A DNA stretch of 64,000 nt, from NCBI GenBank assembly GCA_963844175.1, contig CAWJNE010000021.1:1-64000 (forward strand), given 5' to 3'. The notes beneath the pieces are model-generated. The model did no database searches. It saw nothing but the letters and a program-made list of their open reading frames with translations, and was not told where the DNA came from. Of this stretch, positions 1 to 7,714 are shown in pieces. The translations under genes were made by a program, and so were the position numbers. Every line of letters starts with the position of its first letter. Within the stretch, counting starts at the first letter, position 1. The stretch comes from JALZMG01 sp963844175. GTDB lineage: Bacteria; Actinomycetota; Acidimicrobiia; Acidimicrobiales; Ilumatobacteraceae.

Positions 1-80
1 CTCCGAGCAAAGACGCGTCGGGCCGGGACTTCGTTAGGCCCAGAGGGTAAAGACGCCGCGCGGCGATGTCAAGCACTCGG

Positions 81-127
81 GCGTGGTGAGCGGTGAGGGG
101 ACCAGGTCCCCGCACCGCTCACCGCGC
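81..127. terminator. Palindromic repeat at the end of rplJL, terminator-like
   Basis: Nested inverted repeat just past the rplL stop. The outer stem GGTGAGCGGTG (85-95) pairs with CACCGCTCACC (113-123), and an inner stem GGGGACC (97-103) pairs with GGTCCCC (105-111). The same motif recurs at 24693-24740 and 32821-32865, also at transcript ends. A terminator or mRNA 3'-end role is inferred from position; no U-tract follows, as is common in actinobacteria. Bases 1-80 show nothing recognisable. Confidence 0.6.
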
Positions 128-129
128 CG

Positions 130-510
130 TCACTTCATCTCGACGCTGGCGCCGGCATCCTCGAGCTTGGCCTTGGCGGCCTCGGCGGCCTCCTTGTTGG
201 CCTTCTCGAGGACCGGCTTGGGGGCGCTGTCGACGAGGTCCTTGGCCTCCTTGAGGCCCAGGCTGGTCAGCTCGCGCACGGCCTTGATGACCTGGATCTT
301 CTGGGCGCCGGCGCCGGTGAGGACGACGTCGAACTCGTCCTTCTCCTCGGCCTCGGGCGCCGCAGCGCCGCCACCGGGGGCGGCCGCGGCCACGGCCACG
401 GGTGCCGCCGCGGTCACGCCGAAGCGCTCCTCGAACGCGTCGAGCAGGTCCTTCAGCTCGAGCACCGTCAGGGCGCCGATCGAATCGAGGATCTCTTCCT
501 TGGTTGCCAT
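130..510 (-). CDS. rplL: 50S ribosomal protein bL7/L12
   Basis: Stalk protein of the large ribosomal subunit, recruiting translation GTPases. At 126 residues it has the family's normal length. The N-terminal dimerisation helix (about residues 1-33) is followed by an Ala/Gly/Pro-rich hinge (about 34-55) and the C-terminal domain containing IQVIKAVRELTSLGLKEAKD, the factor-binding helix region. The start ATG is preceded by a purine-rich AAGGAGA in the transcript sense. It is the distal gene of rplJ-rplL, separated from rplJ by a 112-bp spacer that carries a dispersed repeat. Confidence 0.98.
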   Translation of the reverse strand: MATKEEILDSIGALTVLELKDLLDAFEERFGVTAAAPVAVAAAAPGGGAAAPEAEEKDEFDVVLTGAGAQKIQVIKAVRELTSLGLKEAKDLVDSAPKPVLEKANKEAAEAAKAKLEDAGASVEMK

Positions 511-525
511 ACTTTGTCTCCTTCG

Positions 526-600
526 TTGCGTTCCCCGGCCACGCAGGCCGTTGTTGGCCGGTCGCTCGCTGGCGCTCGCTCCCTCGCACGGAGCCGGGGT
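526..600. repeat. Dispersed repeat, family C (rplJ-rplL spacer copy)
   Basis: Begins TTGCGTTCCCCGGCCACGCA and ends in a CTCGCTGGCGCTCGCT-type block. Closely similar copies occur at 41083-41183 and 41206-41250, with a more diverged copy on the other strand at 35432-35516. All lie between adjacent genes of one operon, so a role in transcript processing or simple repeat mobility is possible. No function is known to me. Confidence 0.65.
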
Positions 601-622
601 GTGTTCGGGTCTCGGTCGGTGG

Positions 623-1159
623 TCAGGCGGCTTCGGCGGTGGCGCGCTGGTCGATCAGCGCCGACAGGCCGTAGGCCAGGTTGCGGGGCAGGGCCTGGAG
701 CAGGCCGGCGGTCTTGACGAGCGGGGCCTGCAGGGCACCGGCGAAGCGGGCCAGCAGCTCCTCACGGGACGGCAGGTCGGCGAGTGCCGTGATGTCGGCA
801 GCGCTCAGCGGCTGGTCGCCGAACGATCCGCCCTTCACGACGAGCAGCGGGTTGGCGCGAGCCGCGTCGCGCAGGGCCTTCGCTGCGCCGACGGAGTCCT
901 CGGGCACGAACGTCAGGGCCGTCGGGCCGACCAAGAGGTCGGTCAGGACCCCGAGCCCGGCCTTGTCGGCGGCGAACCGGACCAGGGTGTTCTTGTACAC
1001 CTTGTGCTCGGCGCCGGTGGCCCGCAGGGATCCCCGCAGGGTGGCCAGCGCGCCGACGTTCAGCCCGCGGTACTCGGTGACGAACACCGCCGTGGCACTC
1101 GTCAGCTTGGCGGCGATCTCGTCGACGATCGCCACTTTCTCGGGACGGGGGTCGTCCAC
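623..1159 (-). CDS. rplJ: 50S ribosomal protein uL10
   Basis: Base of the ribosomal stalk, binding 23S rRNA and the L7/L12 dimers. I chose the GTG at 1159 because it follows a strong AGGAGGT Shine-Dalgarno sequence with 5-nt spacing and gives 178 residues, the usual L10 length; a longer in-frame start at 1255 would add residues that do not resemble the family. Visible family features are VFVTEYRGLNVGALATLRG near the N-terminus and NPLLVVKGG mid-protein. It precedes rplL. Unlike the common arrangement, rplA-rplK is not directly upstream but about 19 kb away. Confidence 0.96.
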   Translation of the reverse strand: MDDPRPEKVAIVDEIAAKLTSATAVFVTEYRGLNVGALATLRGSLRATGAEHKVYKNTLVRFAADKAGLGVLTDLLVGPTALTFVPEDSVGAAKALRDAARANPLLVVKGGSFGDQPLSAADITALADLPSREELLARFAGALQAPLVKTAGLLQALPRNLAYGLSALIDQRATAEAA

Positions 1160-1330
1160 TGGTGCACCTCCTCTCACTCGTACGTGGCCGCTCGAGCAAA
1201 GGAGCGACCACCACATCGTGGGGGTGTGCACCTCGGTTGGCGGGAGGGCTCCCATTACCCCACCACCTCGGAAGGCGGCGGGACCAACGGTCTACGGCGA
1301 GCAACCGTTCTGGACTTGTCGGCCGGGGAT
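1160..1330 (-). promoter_or_regulatory. Probable L10-type leader of rplJL
   Basis: The 338 bases between rplJ and the nuclease contain no gene. The rplJ-proximal part reads, in transcript sense, GCCGTAGACCGTTGGTCCC followed by CCTTCCGAGGTGG. This resembles the autoregulatory L10-binding leaders upstream of rplJ in other actinobacteria, where excess L10-L12 represses its own mRNA. The resemblance is by eye; the limits are approximate. The distal part (1357-1497) is occupied by two repeat copies. Confidence 0.42.
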
Positions 1331-1356
1331 GCTACCGGCGAGCTGTGCGATATGCC

Positions 1357-1497
1357 GATCGAGCGGAGTCTTCGGAGCGAACGAGGCCATCGACACAGTC
1401 CCCGAGCGTTCGTTACGCAGCGAGCATGACAGCCCAGGCCGGCCTTGCCCGGCCCAGCCGAGCGAGCGGAGTCTTCGGAGCGAACGAGGCCATCGAC
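1357..1497. repeat. Two direct copies of dispersed repeat family D
   Basis: GAGCGGAGTCTTCGGAGCGA followed by ACGAGGCCATCGAC is present twice, at 1361-1394 and 1465-1498, about 104 bases apart. Related copies are at 18050-18107, 53553-53600 and 56458-56512. The second copy touches the stop codon of the nuclease gene, so this block forms the 3' boundary of that gene and the upstream flank of rplJ. Confidence 0.65.
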
Positions 1498-4400
1498 TCA
1501 GTAGTGCCAGTCCGGTCCCTGCCGCACGCCGGTGACCTCGGCCGAGAACGCCTCGCCGTCGAGCGTGATGTCGAACTGCACCACGTCGTCGACCAACTGG
1601 AAGCCCGGTGGCAGCGCGATGCTGGCCGTGACGGCGCCCGTCGCACGGTCGAAGGTCAGCTGACCCTTCAGTCCGGTCACCCGGCACCGCGAGGTCCCCC
1701 CGATCGGCGCCGTCGCCGCCTGCACGACGTCGATGCCGTCGATCGCCAGCGTCAGCTCCGGGCAGTCGGCGAACGTCTCGCCGGACAGCACGGCGTTCAG
1801 GACGAGGCTCCCCGGGCCGGCCGTGACGATCTGCGCCTGGCCGATGGTCAGGACATCGGGCGTGCCCTCGAGGTCGAGGCCGACGACGAGCGGGTTGTGG
1901 TCCGACGACCGGCGGGGGTCGGGGAGGTAGAGCTCCAACGACGTCGATTCCCGCTCGAAGGCGGCCTCGCCAGGATCACGAACGGTGTCGTTGTAGTCGA
2001 ACAGCACCGGCTCGTCGGCGTTGATCGCCCACTCGGTGACGCCGGTGACCTGCGGGACCAGCGACTGGGTCGCCAACGCGTGGTCGAGGTACCCGAGCTG
2101 GCCGTCGAACAGGTAGCTGTAGGCGTCGTCGCCGATCAGCTCCTCGATGAGGTCGGTGTACCCGGCACCGACCAGCGTGGTGATCGGATCCTCTCGCCGG
2201 TAGGCGTTGAGGTCGCCGAGGATCAGGAAGTCCGGGTCACCACTGCCGGTCGGGTCGGTGGCCAGGAAGTCGGCCAGCGCCTCGGCGGCGGCGGTCCGCA
2301 CGCCGGCGCAGTTGCCCTGGCCGTCGAGCCCGTCGGGATCGCCCGCTGCGTTGCAGTCCGATCCTTTGGACTTGAGGTGGTTGACGGCCACGGTCAGCCG
2401 CTCGCCCGTGGCGACCTCCTCGAACGTCTGGATCAGCGCCGGCCGGTTGAGGTTGTCGATGAACCGCGGGTCCTGGGCCGACGTGAGGATGCGGAACGGC
2501 CCGACGGGCACGGCCACCGCCGGTTGGTAGATCAGCGCCACCTTGATCGCGTCGCCGCCGATCGCCCCCGTCTCGAGCGCGGCATACCGACCGGGCGCGG
2601 TGGCCGCGTTCAGCGCGGCGACGAGATCGGCCGTCGACGCGCCGGCGTCGTTCTGGATCTCCACCAGCCCGACGACGTGGGCGTCCATCGCCGTCAGGGC
2701 GGCGACGGTCTTGGTCCGCTGCCGCAGCAGCTCGGCCTCCGAATCGGCGCCGCGACAGTCGAGGCCACCCACCGGCCCGCACGGCCCGGTGTTCCCGGAG
2801 GTCGTGTCGATCGTCGTGAAGTAGTTGAGGACGTTGAACGTTGCGACGCGCAGCGTCCCGCCGACGGGGGCGGGGGCAACCGGCGGAGCGTCACCGGGGA
2901 CGAACGTCGGCGCGAGGCGGGGGATCGGGCGGATCCGCCACGCATCGGTGCCGGTCTGGCCGGCGAACGAGTAGTGCAGGACGCCCGTCAGCCCCATCGT
3001 CGTGTCGCCGGTCCGGAACCGGTTGGTCGTCGACAACCCGGGCACCGGGTAGGGGTACGGCTCGTCGGCGGTCCCGGTCACGGCGTCGTTCTGATCGTTG
3101 TTGTCGTCGTCGAGGATGATCCGGCGGGTCGCCAGGTCGGCCAGGAACGCGGCGTACCCGTCCGGGTCCGGAAGGTTGTCGTGGGTGAACTGGTAGGGCT
3201 GCTCGTCGACGGTCAAGACGATCTGCCCGTATCGAGCCAGCTCGAAGTGCTCGCTGACGACGAGGGTGTCGGGGAACGTCGCGATCATGCCCTCGACCGA
3301 CTCGAAGGCGGCGGCGTCGCGCGTCGACGTCGTCGCCGGCAGCTCCACTGGCGTGGCGGTGGGCAGGGGGTGGCCGCTGGAGATCGGCGTGATCGACCGT
3401 CCGGCGCCGGGACGGGCGTCGATCTGGGTCATCCCGAAGAACTCCGTCGCCACCCCCTGCACCTGGACGAGGTCGCCGACGGCGATCGCCGCTGGGCAGC
3501 CCCCTCGGCAGATCACGAAGAGCCCCTCGGAGGTCGCCGCCGAGCCGTCGACGTCGTCGTCCTCCTCCTGCAGGAAGAACCCGTCCAGCGCGTCCTGGTT
3601 CGTGAACGTGCTGGTGACGATGGCCTCGGCCGTGACCGGCAGGTTGAGCTTCGGCGTGGTCGCGTCCGCTCCCTGGATCTCGGAGATGGGGGTGATGGTC
3701 GGCGGCGGTGGTGGCTCCTCGACGGTGACGCCCACGGTGCACGTCGCGGTCTGCGGCGGAGCGTCGTCGGTCCCGAACTCGATCACGACGTCCCAGGTGC
3801 CAGCCGGCGCGTCGGCGGCGACCTGCAGGGTGCCAGTTCCGTCGCCGGCGTCGTCGACGGTGATTCCGACGACCGGATCCGAGACGATGGCGACGGACAC
3901 CACCTGGCTGTCGGGATCGGTCGCCGACACCGGCGCCGAGGTCGCCGTGCCGACCTGCGTCGTCAGGGTGCCGGGGCAGGTGGCGACCGGGGTGCCGACG
4001 GGATCCGTCCCGAACGACTGCCCGGCGTTGATCGAGCCGAACGTCGAGGTGGTTGTCGACGTCCAGGTGAACTCGCCGTACGTCGCACCGCTCCCCGTGA
4101 GCGCGAGCGAGGAGCCAGCACCGGTGGTGCTCGATTCGCTGACGCCGATGTCGGTCGAGGTGAGGCTGTTCGCCGGTCCACCGACGGCGGTCGTCGTGCC
4201 CTCGTAGCTCAGGAACTGAACCACGGTCGTCCCGTTGACGAGTGCGACGGCGTCCCGCTCCCCGTTCTGGATCCCGTCGACTTGGTAGTTCACGACCGCC
4301 GTGCCGTACCCGTCGGCCTGGTCGGCAACGACGCCAGACAGGTTGGTGGTCCGGTAGACGATGCCGTTCGCTGCGGTGCTGCCGTTGTAGAGGACGATGC

Positions 4401-4611
4401 TCCAACCGGTCAGGTCGGTACCGGCCGGCGCGGCGAGCTCGATCGCCTCCCCGGCATCCGTCCCGTCGTTGTCGTAGTGCAGCTCGTTGATGAACACCGT
4501 CGAGGTCGGGTTCGGGAACTGCGCCTCGGCCGGGCCGGCTGGTGCGCCGATCGCAGCGACGGCGACCGCGCCGACGATCGACCAACCGACGACGTGACGG
4601 GAAGAAGGCAT
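1498..4611 (-). CDS. Secreted ExeM/NucH-type extracellular nuclease
   Basis: Large exported protein of 1037 residues. Residues 1-30 form a signal peptide with likely cleavage after AEA. A lamin-tail-like beta domain follows (about 35-190, starting VFINELHYDNDGTDAGE), then linker/OB-like regions, and a C-terminal endonuclease/exonuclease/phosphatase domain (about 575-910). Catalytic-type motifs visible are LRVATFNVLNYF, VVGLVEIQND, VAVNHLKSKGSDC, FLILGDLNAY and SSDHNPLVVGL, giving the metal-binding Asn, Glu, Asp/Asn and the final Asp-His pair. A short beta-rich tail ends the protein. Such enzymes degrade extracellular DNA for nutrients or biofilm turnover. It stands alone between rplJ and the TetR/Rieske pair. 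Exact substrate (DNA, RNA or phosphoester) is inferred. Confidence 0.85.
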   Translation of the reverse strand: MPSSRHVVGWSIVGAVAVAAIGAPAGPAEAQFPNPTSTVFINELHYDNDGTDAGEAIELAAPAGTDLTGWSIVLYNGSTAANGIVYRTTNLSGVVADQADGYGTAVVNYQVDGIQNGERDAVALVNGTTVVQFLSYEGTTTAVGGPANSLTSTDIGVSESSTTGAGSSLALTGSGATYGEFTWTSTTTSTFGSINAGQSFGTDPVGTPVATCPGTLTTQVGTATSAPVSATDPDSQVVSVAIVSDPVVGITVDDAGDGTGTLQVAADAPAGTWDVVIEFGTDDAPPQTATCTVGVTVEEPPPPPTITPISEIQGADATTPKLNLPVTAEAIVTSTFTNQDALDGFFLQEEDDDVDGSAATSEGLFVICRGGCPAAIAVGDLVQVQGVATEFFGMTQIDARPGAGRSITPISSGHPLPTATPVELPATTSTRDAAAFESVEGMIATFPDTLVVSEHFELARYGQIVLTVDEQPYQFTHDNLPDPDGYAAFLADLATRRIILDDDNNDQNDAVTGTADEPYPYPVPGLSTTNRFRTGDTTMGLTGVLHYSFAGQTGTDAWRIRPIPRLAPTFVPGDAPPVAPAPVGGTLRVATFNVLNYFTTIDTTSGNTGPCGPVGGLDCRGADSEAELLRQRTKTVAALTAMDAHVVGLVEIQNDAGASTADLVAALNAATAPGRYAALETGAIGGDAIKVALIYQPAVAVPVGPFRILTSAQDPRFIDNLNRPALIQTFEEVATGERLTVAVNHLKSKGSDCNAAGDPDGLDGQGNCAGVRTAAAEALADFLATDPTGSGDPDFLILGDLNAYRREDPITTLVGAGYTDLIEELIGDDAYSYLFDGQLGYLDHALATQSLVPQVTGVTEWAINADEPVLFDYNDTVRDPGEAAFERESTSLELYLPDPRRSSDHNPLVVGLDLEGTPDVLTIGQAQIVTAGPGSLVLNAVLSGETFADCPELTLAIDGIDVVQAATAPIGGTSRCRVTGLKGQLTFDRATGAVTASIALPPGFQLVDDVVQFDITLDGEAFSAEVTGVRQGPDWHY

Positions 4612-4660
4612 GCGCGCGAACCTCGGTGTGTCGGCGCCCGCCGACGGCGACTCTAGGTCG

Positions 4661-5272
4661 TCAGCCGGACGCCAGCTCGTAGCCGAGCTCGGCGCGGGCG
4701 GCTGTCCGCACGTGCTCGTGCATCTGGGCCCGGGTCATCGTCCCGTGGTGCAGCACGACCTGCAGACCGAGCCCGTCGAGCACCGCGCACAACCGCCATG
4801 CCGACGCCGCGGCGTCGTCCGTCGTGAACACCCCGGTGCCCACCCCCTCGGCGATGACCTCGGCCATCAACTGCACCCACGCCGCGTCGAGCTCCTCGGA
4901 GATGCGCCGGACGGTGGCGTCGCGAAGCGCTTCGCCCCAGGCGTCGATCCACATCACCCAGGAGGGATCGCGCTTGATCGAGGGCAGGTAGATCTCGACC
5001 AGGGTCGCCAGCTTCCCCTCGGCAGTGTCGACCCGGGCGAGCGCCGCCGCCACCGACGCGACCTCGCGTTCGGCGGTGTCGCGCAGCATCGCCTCGATCA
5101 GCTCGTCGCGCGTGGCGAAGTGGTAGTGGATCAGCCCGGTGCTGACGTGCAGCTCGTCGCCGACGTCGCTCATCCGCAGGTCGTGCAGCCCGCGGGCCAG
5201 CGTCACCCGGTGGGCGGCCTCGACGATCTGCTGGCGCCGCACCTCGGGGCGGACGCGGGTTCGGGACGCCAC
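4661..5272 (-). CDS. TetR-family transcriptional regulator of the island
   Basis: A 203-residue TetR/AcrR repressor. The N-terminal helix-turn-helix is clear (about residues 8-55: RQQIVEAAHRVTLARGL, then DVGDELHVSTGLIHYHFATR). The C-terminal part resembles the BetI-type ligand domain (WVMWIDAWGEALRD, LCAVLDGLGLQVVLHHG). I chose the GTG at 5272 because it lies 1 base after the stop of the upstream Rieske gene (TGA-C-GTG), which implies one transcript and translational coupling. Four perfect palindromes of ACTGACT-N4-AGTCAGT lie at promoters of neighbouring genes, one of them just upstream of this operon, so this protein is the obvious candidate to bind them and to autoregulate. The ligand is unknown. 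Confidence 0.88.
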   Translation of the reverse strand: MASRTRVRPEVRRQQIVEAAHRVTLARGLHDLRMSDVGDELHVSTGLIHYHFATRDELIEAMLRDTAEREVASVAAALARVDTAEGKLATLVEIYLPSIKRDPSWVMWIDAWGEALRDATVRRISEELDAAWVQLMAEVIAEGVGTGVFTTDDAAASAWRLCAVLDGLGLQVVLHHGTMTRAQMHEHVRTAARAELGYELASG

Positions 5273-5273
5273 G

Positions 5274-6422
5274 TCAGGCAGTGTGGCTGGACGGATCAGC
5301 CAGCGCGGCCAGGAGGAGCTGGTGCACGTGGGCGACCCCGGCCTCGTGCTCGGTCGACAGCACGCCGTCGGCGGACAGCCCGGCGTCGTAGGTGCGCTGC
5401 ATGGTCTCGCACATCCTGAGGTCCTGGTCGACGACGAGCTGGGTCGCCTCGACGTCGGCCCGGCGCCGCGCCGGCGGGACGTCCGGATGCCAGAAGTACT
5501 CGCGCTCGACGAGTGTCGTCGCCGGCCCGGTCGGCACCAGACGGAACGTGGCGGCGAACCCGGCGAAGCACGAGATCGCGGTGTTGGGGAACACGGCGAG
5601 GTACGTGCCGTCGTTGAACGAGGCGTCGGCGGGGACATCGGCGACGGCCGCCCAGCCCGGCTCACCGGGGCGGTGGTCGTGGAGCGCCTGTTGCGAGCGA
5701 CCGCGGGGCTCCACGGGTCGGTCCCAAGCGATGACGGCCGGCCCACCGACCTCGATCGGGTACTCGTAGCCACCGGTCGGGAGCTGCGAGTGGATGAAGG
5801 GGGTGTGGTAGTTCTCGCAGTAGTTCTCGAGCAGGACCTTCCAGTTGAAGCGCCGCTCGTAGCGGCTGCGCTCGCCGAGCTCCAGCTCGTCGAGCCGGTA
5901 CGGCGTGAGGCCGGCGGCCAGCGGACCGGCGTCGAACGGTGCGGCGTCGACATCGAGGTTGACGAGCAGCGACCGAGCGAACGTCGTGACCTGGACCGGG
6001 CGCAGCCCGAAATCGGCGACGTCGAAGTCGGCCGGCGCGCCAACGCCGCCGGCGCGCGCCAGCGAGCCGTCGAGGCGGTACAGCCAGGCGTGGTACGGAC
6101 ACGACAGCGCGCGCGCCGGCCCGCACCCCTCGGCCAGGGGCGAACCGCGGTGGCGGCAGACGTTGAGGAAGGCGCGCAGCTCGCCGGCCTCGTCACGGGT
6201 GACGAGCACCGGCATGTCACCGGCGCGGGTGGCCAGATACGAACCGGGCGCGCCGACGTCGTCGGCGCATCCGGCCCCGACCCACTGGCGCCGGAAGACG
6301 GTGGCCAGTTCCAGGGCGTGGTGCGCGGGGTCGGCGTACCACCGCCCGGGCAGGGTCCGCGCCTGCTCGAGCGGGGCGCCGAGGAGCTCCACTGGGTACT
6401 CCACCGGTCGATCACCGACCAT
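5274..6422 (-). CDS. Rieske non-heme iron oxygenase, alpha subunit (copy 1)
   Basis: A 382-residue ring-hydroxylating/N-demethylating-type oxygenase. The Rieske [2Fe-2S] ligands are C89, H91, C108 and H111 (CRH...CPYH). The mononuclear iron motif follows with NYCENYHTPFIH (H206 and H211 as probable ligands). Architecture and length match single-component alpha subunits of the choline/glycine betaine/carnitine monooxygenase class, so oxidation or dealkylation of an amine is plausible. No beta subunit, ferredoxin or reductase gene is nearby. It is the first gene of a Rieske-tetR operon; its ATG lies 7 bases after a TAAGGT -10-like box, suggesting a leaderless mRNA, and an operator palindrome sits directly upstream. 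Confidence 0.87.
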   Translation of the reverse strand: MVGDRPVEYPVELLGAPLEQARTLPGRWYADPAHHALELATVFRRQWVGAGCADDVGAPGSYLATRAGDMPVLVTRDEAGELRAFLNVCRHRGSPLAEGCGPARALSCPYHAWLYRLDGSLARAGGVGAPADFDVADFGLRPVQVTTFARSLLVNLDVDAAPFDAGPLAAGLTPYRLDELELGERSRYERRFNWKVLLENYCENYHTPFIHSQLPTGGYEYPIEVGGPAVIAWDRPVEPRGRSQQALHDHRPGEPGWAAVADVPADASFNDGTYLAVFPNTAISCFAGFAATFRLVPTGPATTLVEREYFWHPDVPPARRRADVEATQLVVDQDLRMCETMQRTYDAGLSADGVLSTEHEAGVAHVHQLLLAALADPSSHTA

Positions 6423-6429
6423 CCCGAGG

Positions 6430-6435
6430 ACCTTA
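6430..6435 (-). promoter_or_regulatory. Candidate -10 box for Rieske/tetR operon
   Basis: TAAGGT in transcript sense, seven bases before the ATG, as expected for a leaderless transcript. It abuts the operator palindrome at 6435-6452. Confidence 0.4.
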
Positions 6436-6452
6436 CTGACTGACGAGTCAGT
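6435..6452. promoter_or_regulatory. Operator palindrome O1 (Rieske/tetR promoter)
   Basis: Perfect inverted repeat ACTGACT-GACG-AGTCAGT, 7+4+7. It starts 13 bases upstream of the Rieske start codon and overlaps the candidate -10 box by one base, a repressing position. Identical half-sites occur at O2, O3 and O4. Binding by the adjacent TetR protein is inferred. Confidence 0.8.
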
Positions 6453-6500
6453 TCCGACGCGGTAGCGGCTGATTGTTCTCGTTCCGGCGCGCCGTGCCTG

Positions 6501-6520
6501 TACTGACTGGTGAGTCAGTA
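6501..6520. promoter_or_regulatory. Operator palindrome O2 (potA promoter)
   Basis: Perfect inverted repeat TACTGACT-GGTG-AGTCAGTA, 8+4+8, the best of the four copies. It lies immediately upstream of a TATGTT -10-like box at 6526-6531, in the -35/spacer position for potA. O1 and O2 are centred 67 bases apart in the divergent Rieske/potA spacer. Confidence 0.82.
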
Positions 6521-6525
6521 CGCGT

Positions 6526-6531
6526 TATGTT
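6526..6531 (+). promoter_or_regulatory. Candidate -10 box for potA operon
   Basis: TATGTT, seven bases before the ATG at 6539. This is the same spacing as in the divergent Rieske promoter and suggests a leaderless transcript. Confidence 0.4.
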
Positions 6532-6538
6532 GCCGCCG

Positions 6539-7681
6539 ATGCCGTCGGCGCTCGCCAGCCAGACTGATCGGCGCATGGCCAGCGCTCACGTCACCGAGCA
6601 CCATGGCGGTCGGATCGAGCTCGCCGCGTTGTGCAAGCAGTTCGCCGACGTGGTGGCCGTCGACGACGTCGACCTGACGATCGAGCCGGGCGAGTTCTTC
6701 TCGCTGCTCGGTCCGTCGGGATGCGGCAAGACCACCACGCTGCGGATGATCGCCGGGTTCGAGCAGCCGACGAGCGGGCGGATCCTGCTCGACGGCCAGG
6801 ATCTCGTCGCAGTGCCACCGCATCGCCGTCCGGTGAACACGGTCTTCCAGTCCTACGCCCTGTTCCCGCACCTGAACGTCGAGGACAACGTCGCCTTCGG
6901 GCTGCGCTGGCGGCGTGACGGCGGCCGCGGGCTGGACAAGGCGGGCCGCCGGCACAAGGTCGGCGAAGCGATCGAACTGGTCCGCCTGGGAGGTCTCGAG
7001 CAGCGCCGGCCAGCGCAGCTGTCCGGCGGTCAACAGCAACGCGTGGCGCTGGCGCGGGCGCTCGTGCTGCAGCCGAAGGTGCTGTTGCTGGACGAACCGC
7101 TGGGCGCCCTCGACGCCAAGCTGCGCAAGCACCTCCAGGGGGACCTGGCGGCGCTGCAGCGCGACGTCGGGATCACGTTCGTGTACGTCACTCACGACCA
7201 GGAGGAGGCGCTCACGATGTCGCACCGCCTGGCTGTCATGGACGCCGGTCAGGTGGCCCAGGTCGGGACGCCGGTCGACGTCTACGAGCAGCCGGCCACG
7301 GCCTACGTGGCCGACTTCCTCGGTGTCGCCAACCTGCTCGACGCCGTCGCCGAGCCGTCTCACGCCGGCCACCAGGACGTGCACGTCGGCGCGTTCGCGC
7401 TGCACGCCCGCGGCGATGCCGCCGCCGGTCCCGTCAAGTTGGTGATCCGGCCCGAGCGGGTGCAGGTCGAGGAGGGCGCCGACGTCGGCCCGAACGGCTT
7501 GCCGGCGATGGTCGACCGGGTCGTCTACGTCGGTTCGACCACCCAGGTCCACGTCCGCCTGCCCGACGGCCAGACCCTGCAGTCGCTGACCGCCAACCGG
7601 GACGAACCCCCGGCCTGGCCGCCCGGCACCCCGGTCACCGTCACCCTCCCCCCCACCGCCCTCCGCGCCCTCCCCACCTGA
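6539..7681 (+). CDS. potA: Spermidine/putrescine-type ABC transporter ATPase
   Basis: Cytoplasmic ATPase of a polyamine-class importer, 380 residues from the chosen start. Walker A is GPSGCGKTT, the signature is LSGGQQQRVALARAL, Walker B is LLLDEPLGALD and the H-loop is THDQEEAL. A C-terminal TOBE-like domain (VKLVIRPERVQVEE...) fits PotA/PotG/FbpC-type ATPases. ATGs at 6527, 6539 and 6575 are possible; 6539 is preferred because it lies 7 bases after the -10-like box, while upstream codons would overlap the operator. The gene heads potA-decarboxylase-small ORF; the matching permeases and binding protein lie convergently downstream on the other strand. Confidence 0.9.
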   Translation: MPSALASQTDRRMASAHVTEHHGGRIELAALCKQFADVVAVDDVDLTIEPGEFFSLLGPSGCGKTTTLRMIAGFEQPTSGRILLDGQDLVAVPPHRRPVNTVFQSYALFPHLNVEDNVAFGLRWRRDGGRGLDKAGRRHKVGEAIELVRLGGLEQRRPAQLSGGQQQRVALARALVLQPKVLLLDEPLGALDAKLRKHLQGDLAALQRDVGITFVYVTHDQEEALTMSHRLAVMDAGQVAQVGTPVDVYEQPATAYVADFLGVANLLDAVAEPSHAGHQDVHVGAFALHARGDAAAGPVKLVIRPERVQVEEGADVGPNGLPAMVDRVVYVGSTTQVHVRLPDGQTLQSLTANRDEPPAWPPGTPVTVTLPPTALRALPT

Positions 7682-7714
7682 CATCCCGATTCTGAGCAAG
7701 GATCCCCGCCAGAT

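Noticed and set aside
83..4656. Long plus-strand open frames opposite rplJL and the nuclease
   Set aside because: They are antisense shadows created by high GC; the minus-strand frames carry the conserved proteins and good ribosome binding sites.
4661..6415. A 584-residue frame that appears to fuse a Ser/Arg-rich protein to TetR
   Set aside because: The upstream part is the out-of-frame shadow of the Rieske gene; the TetR gene starts at the GTG at 5272.
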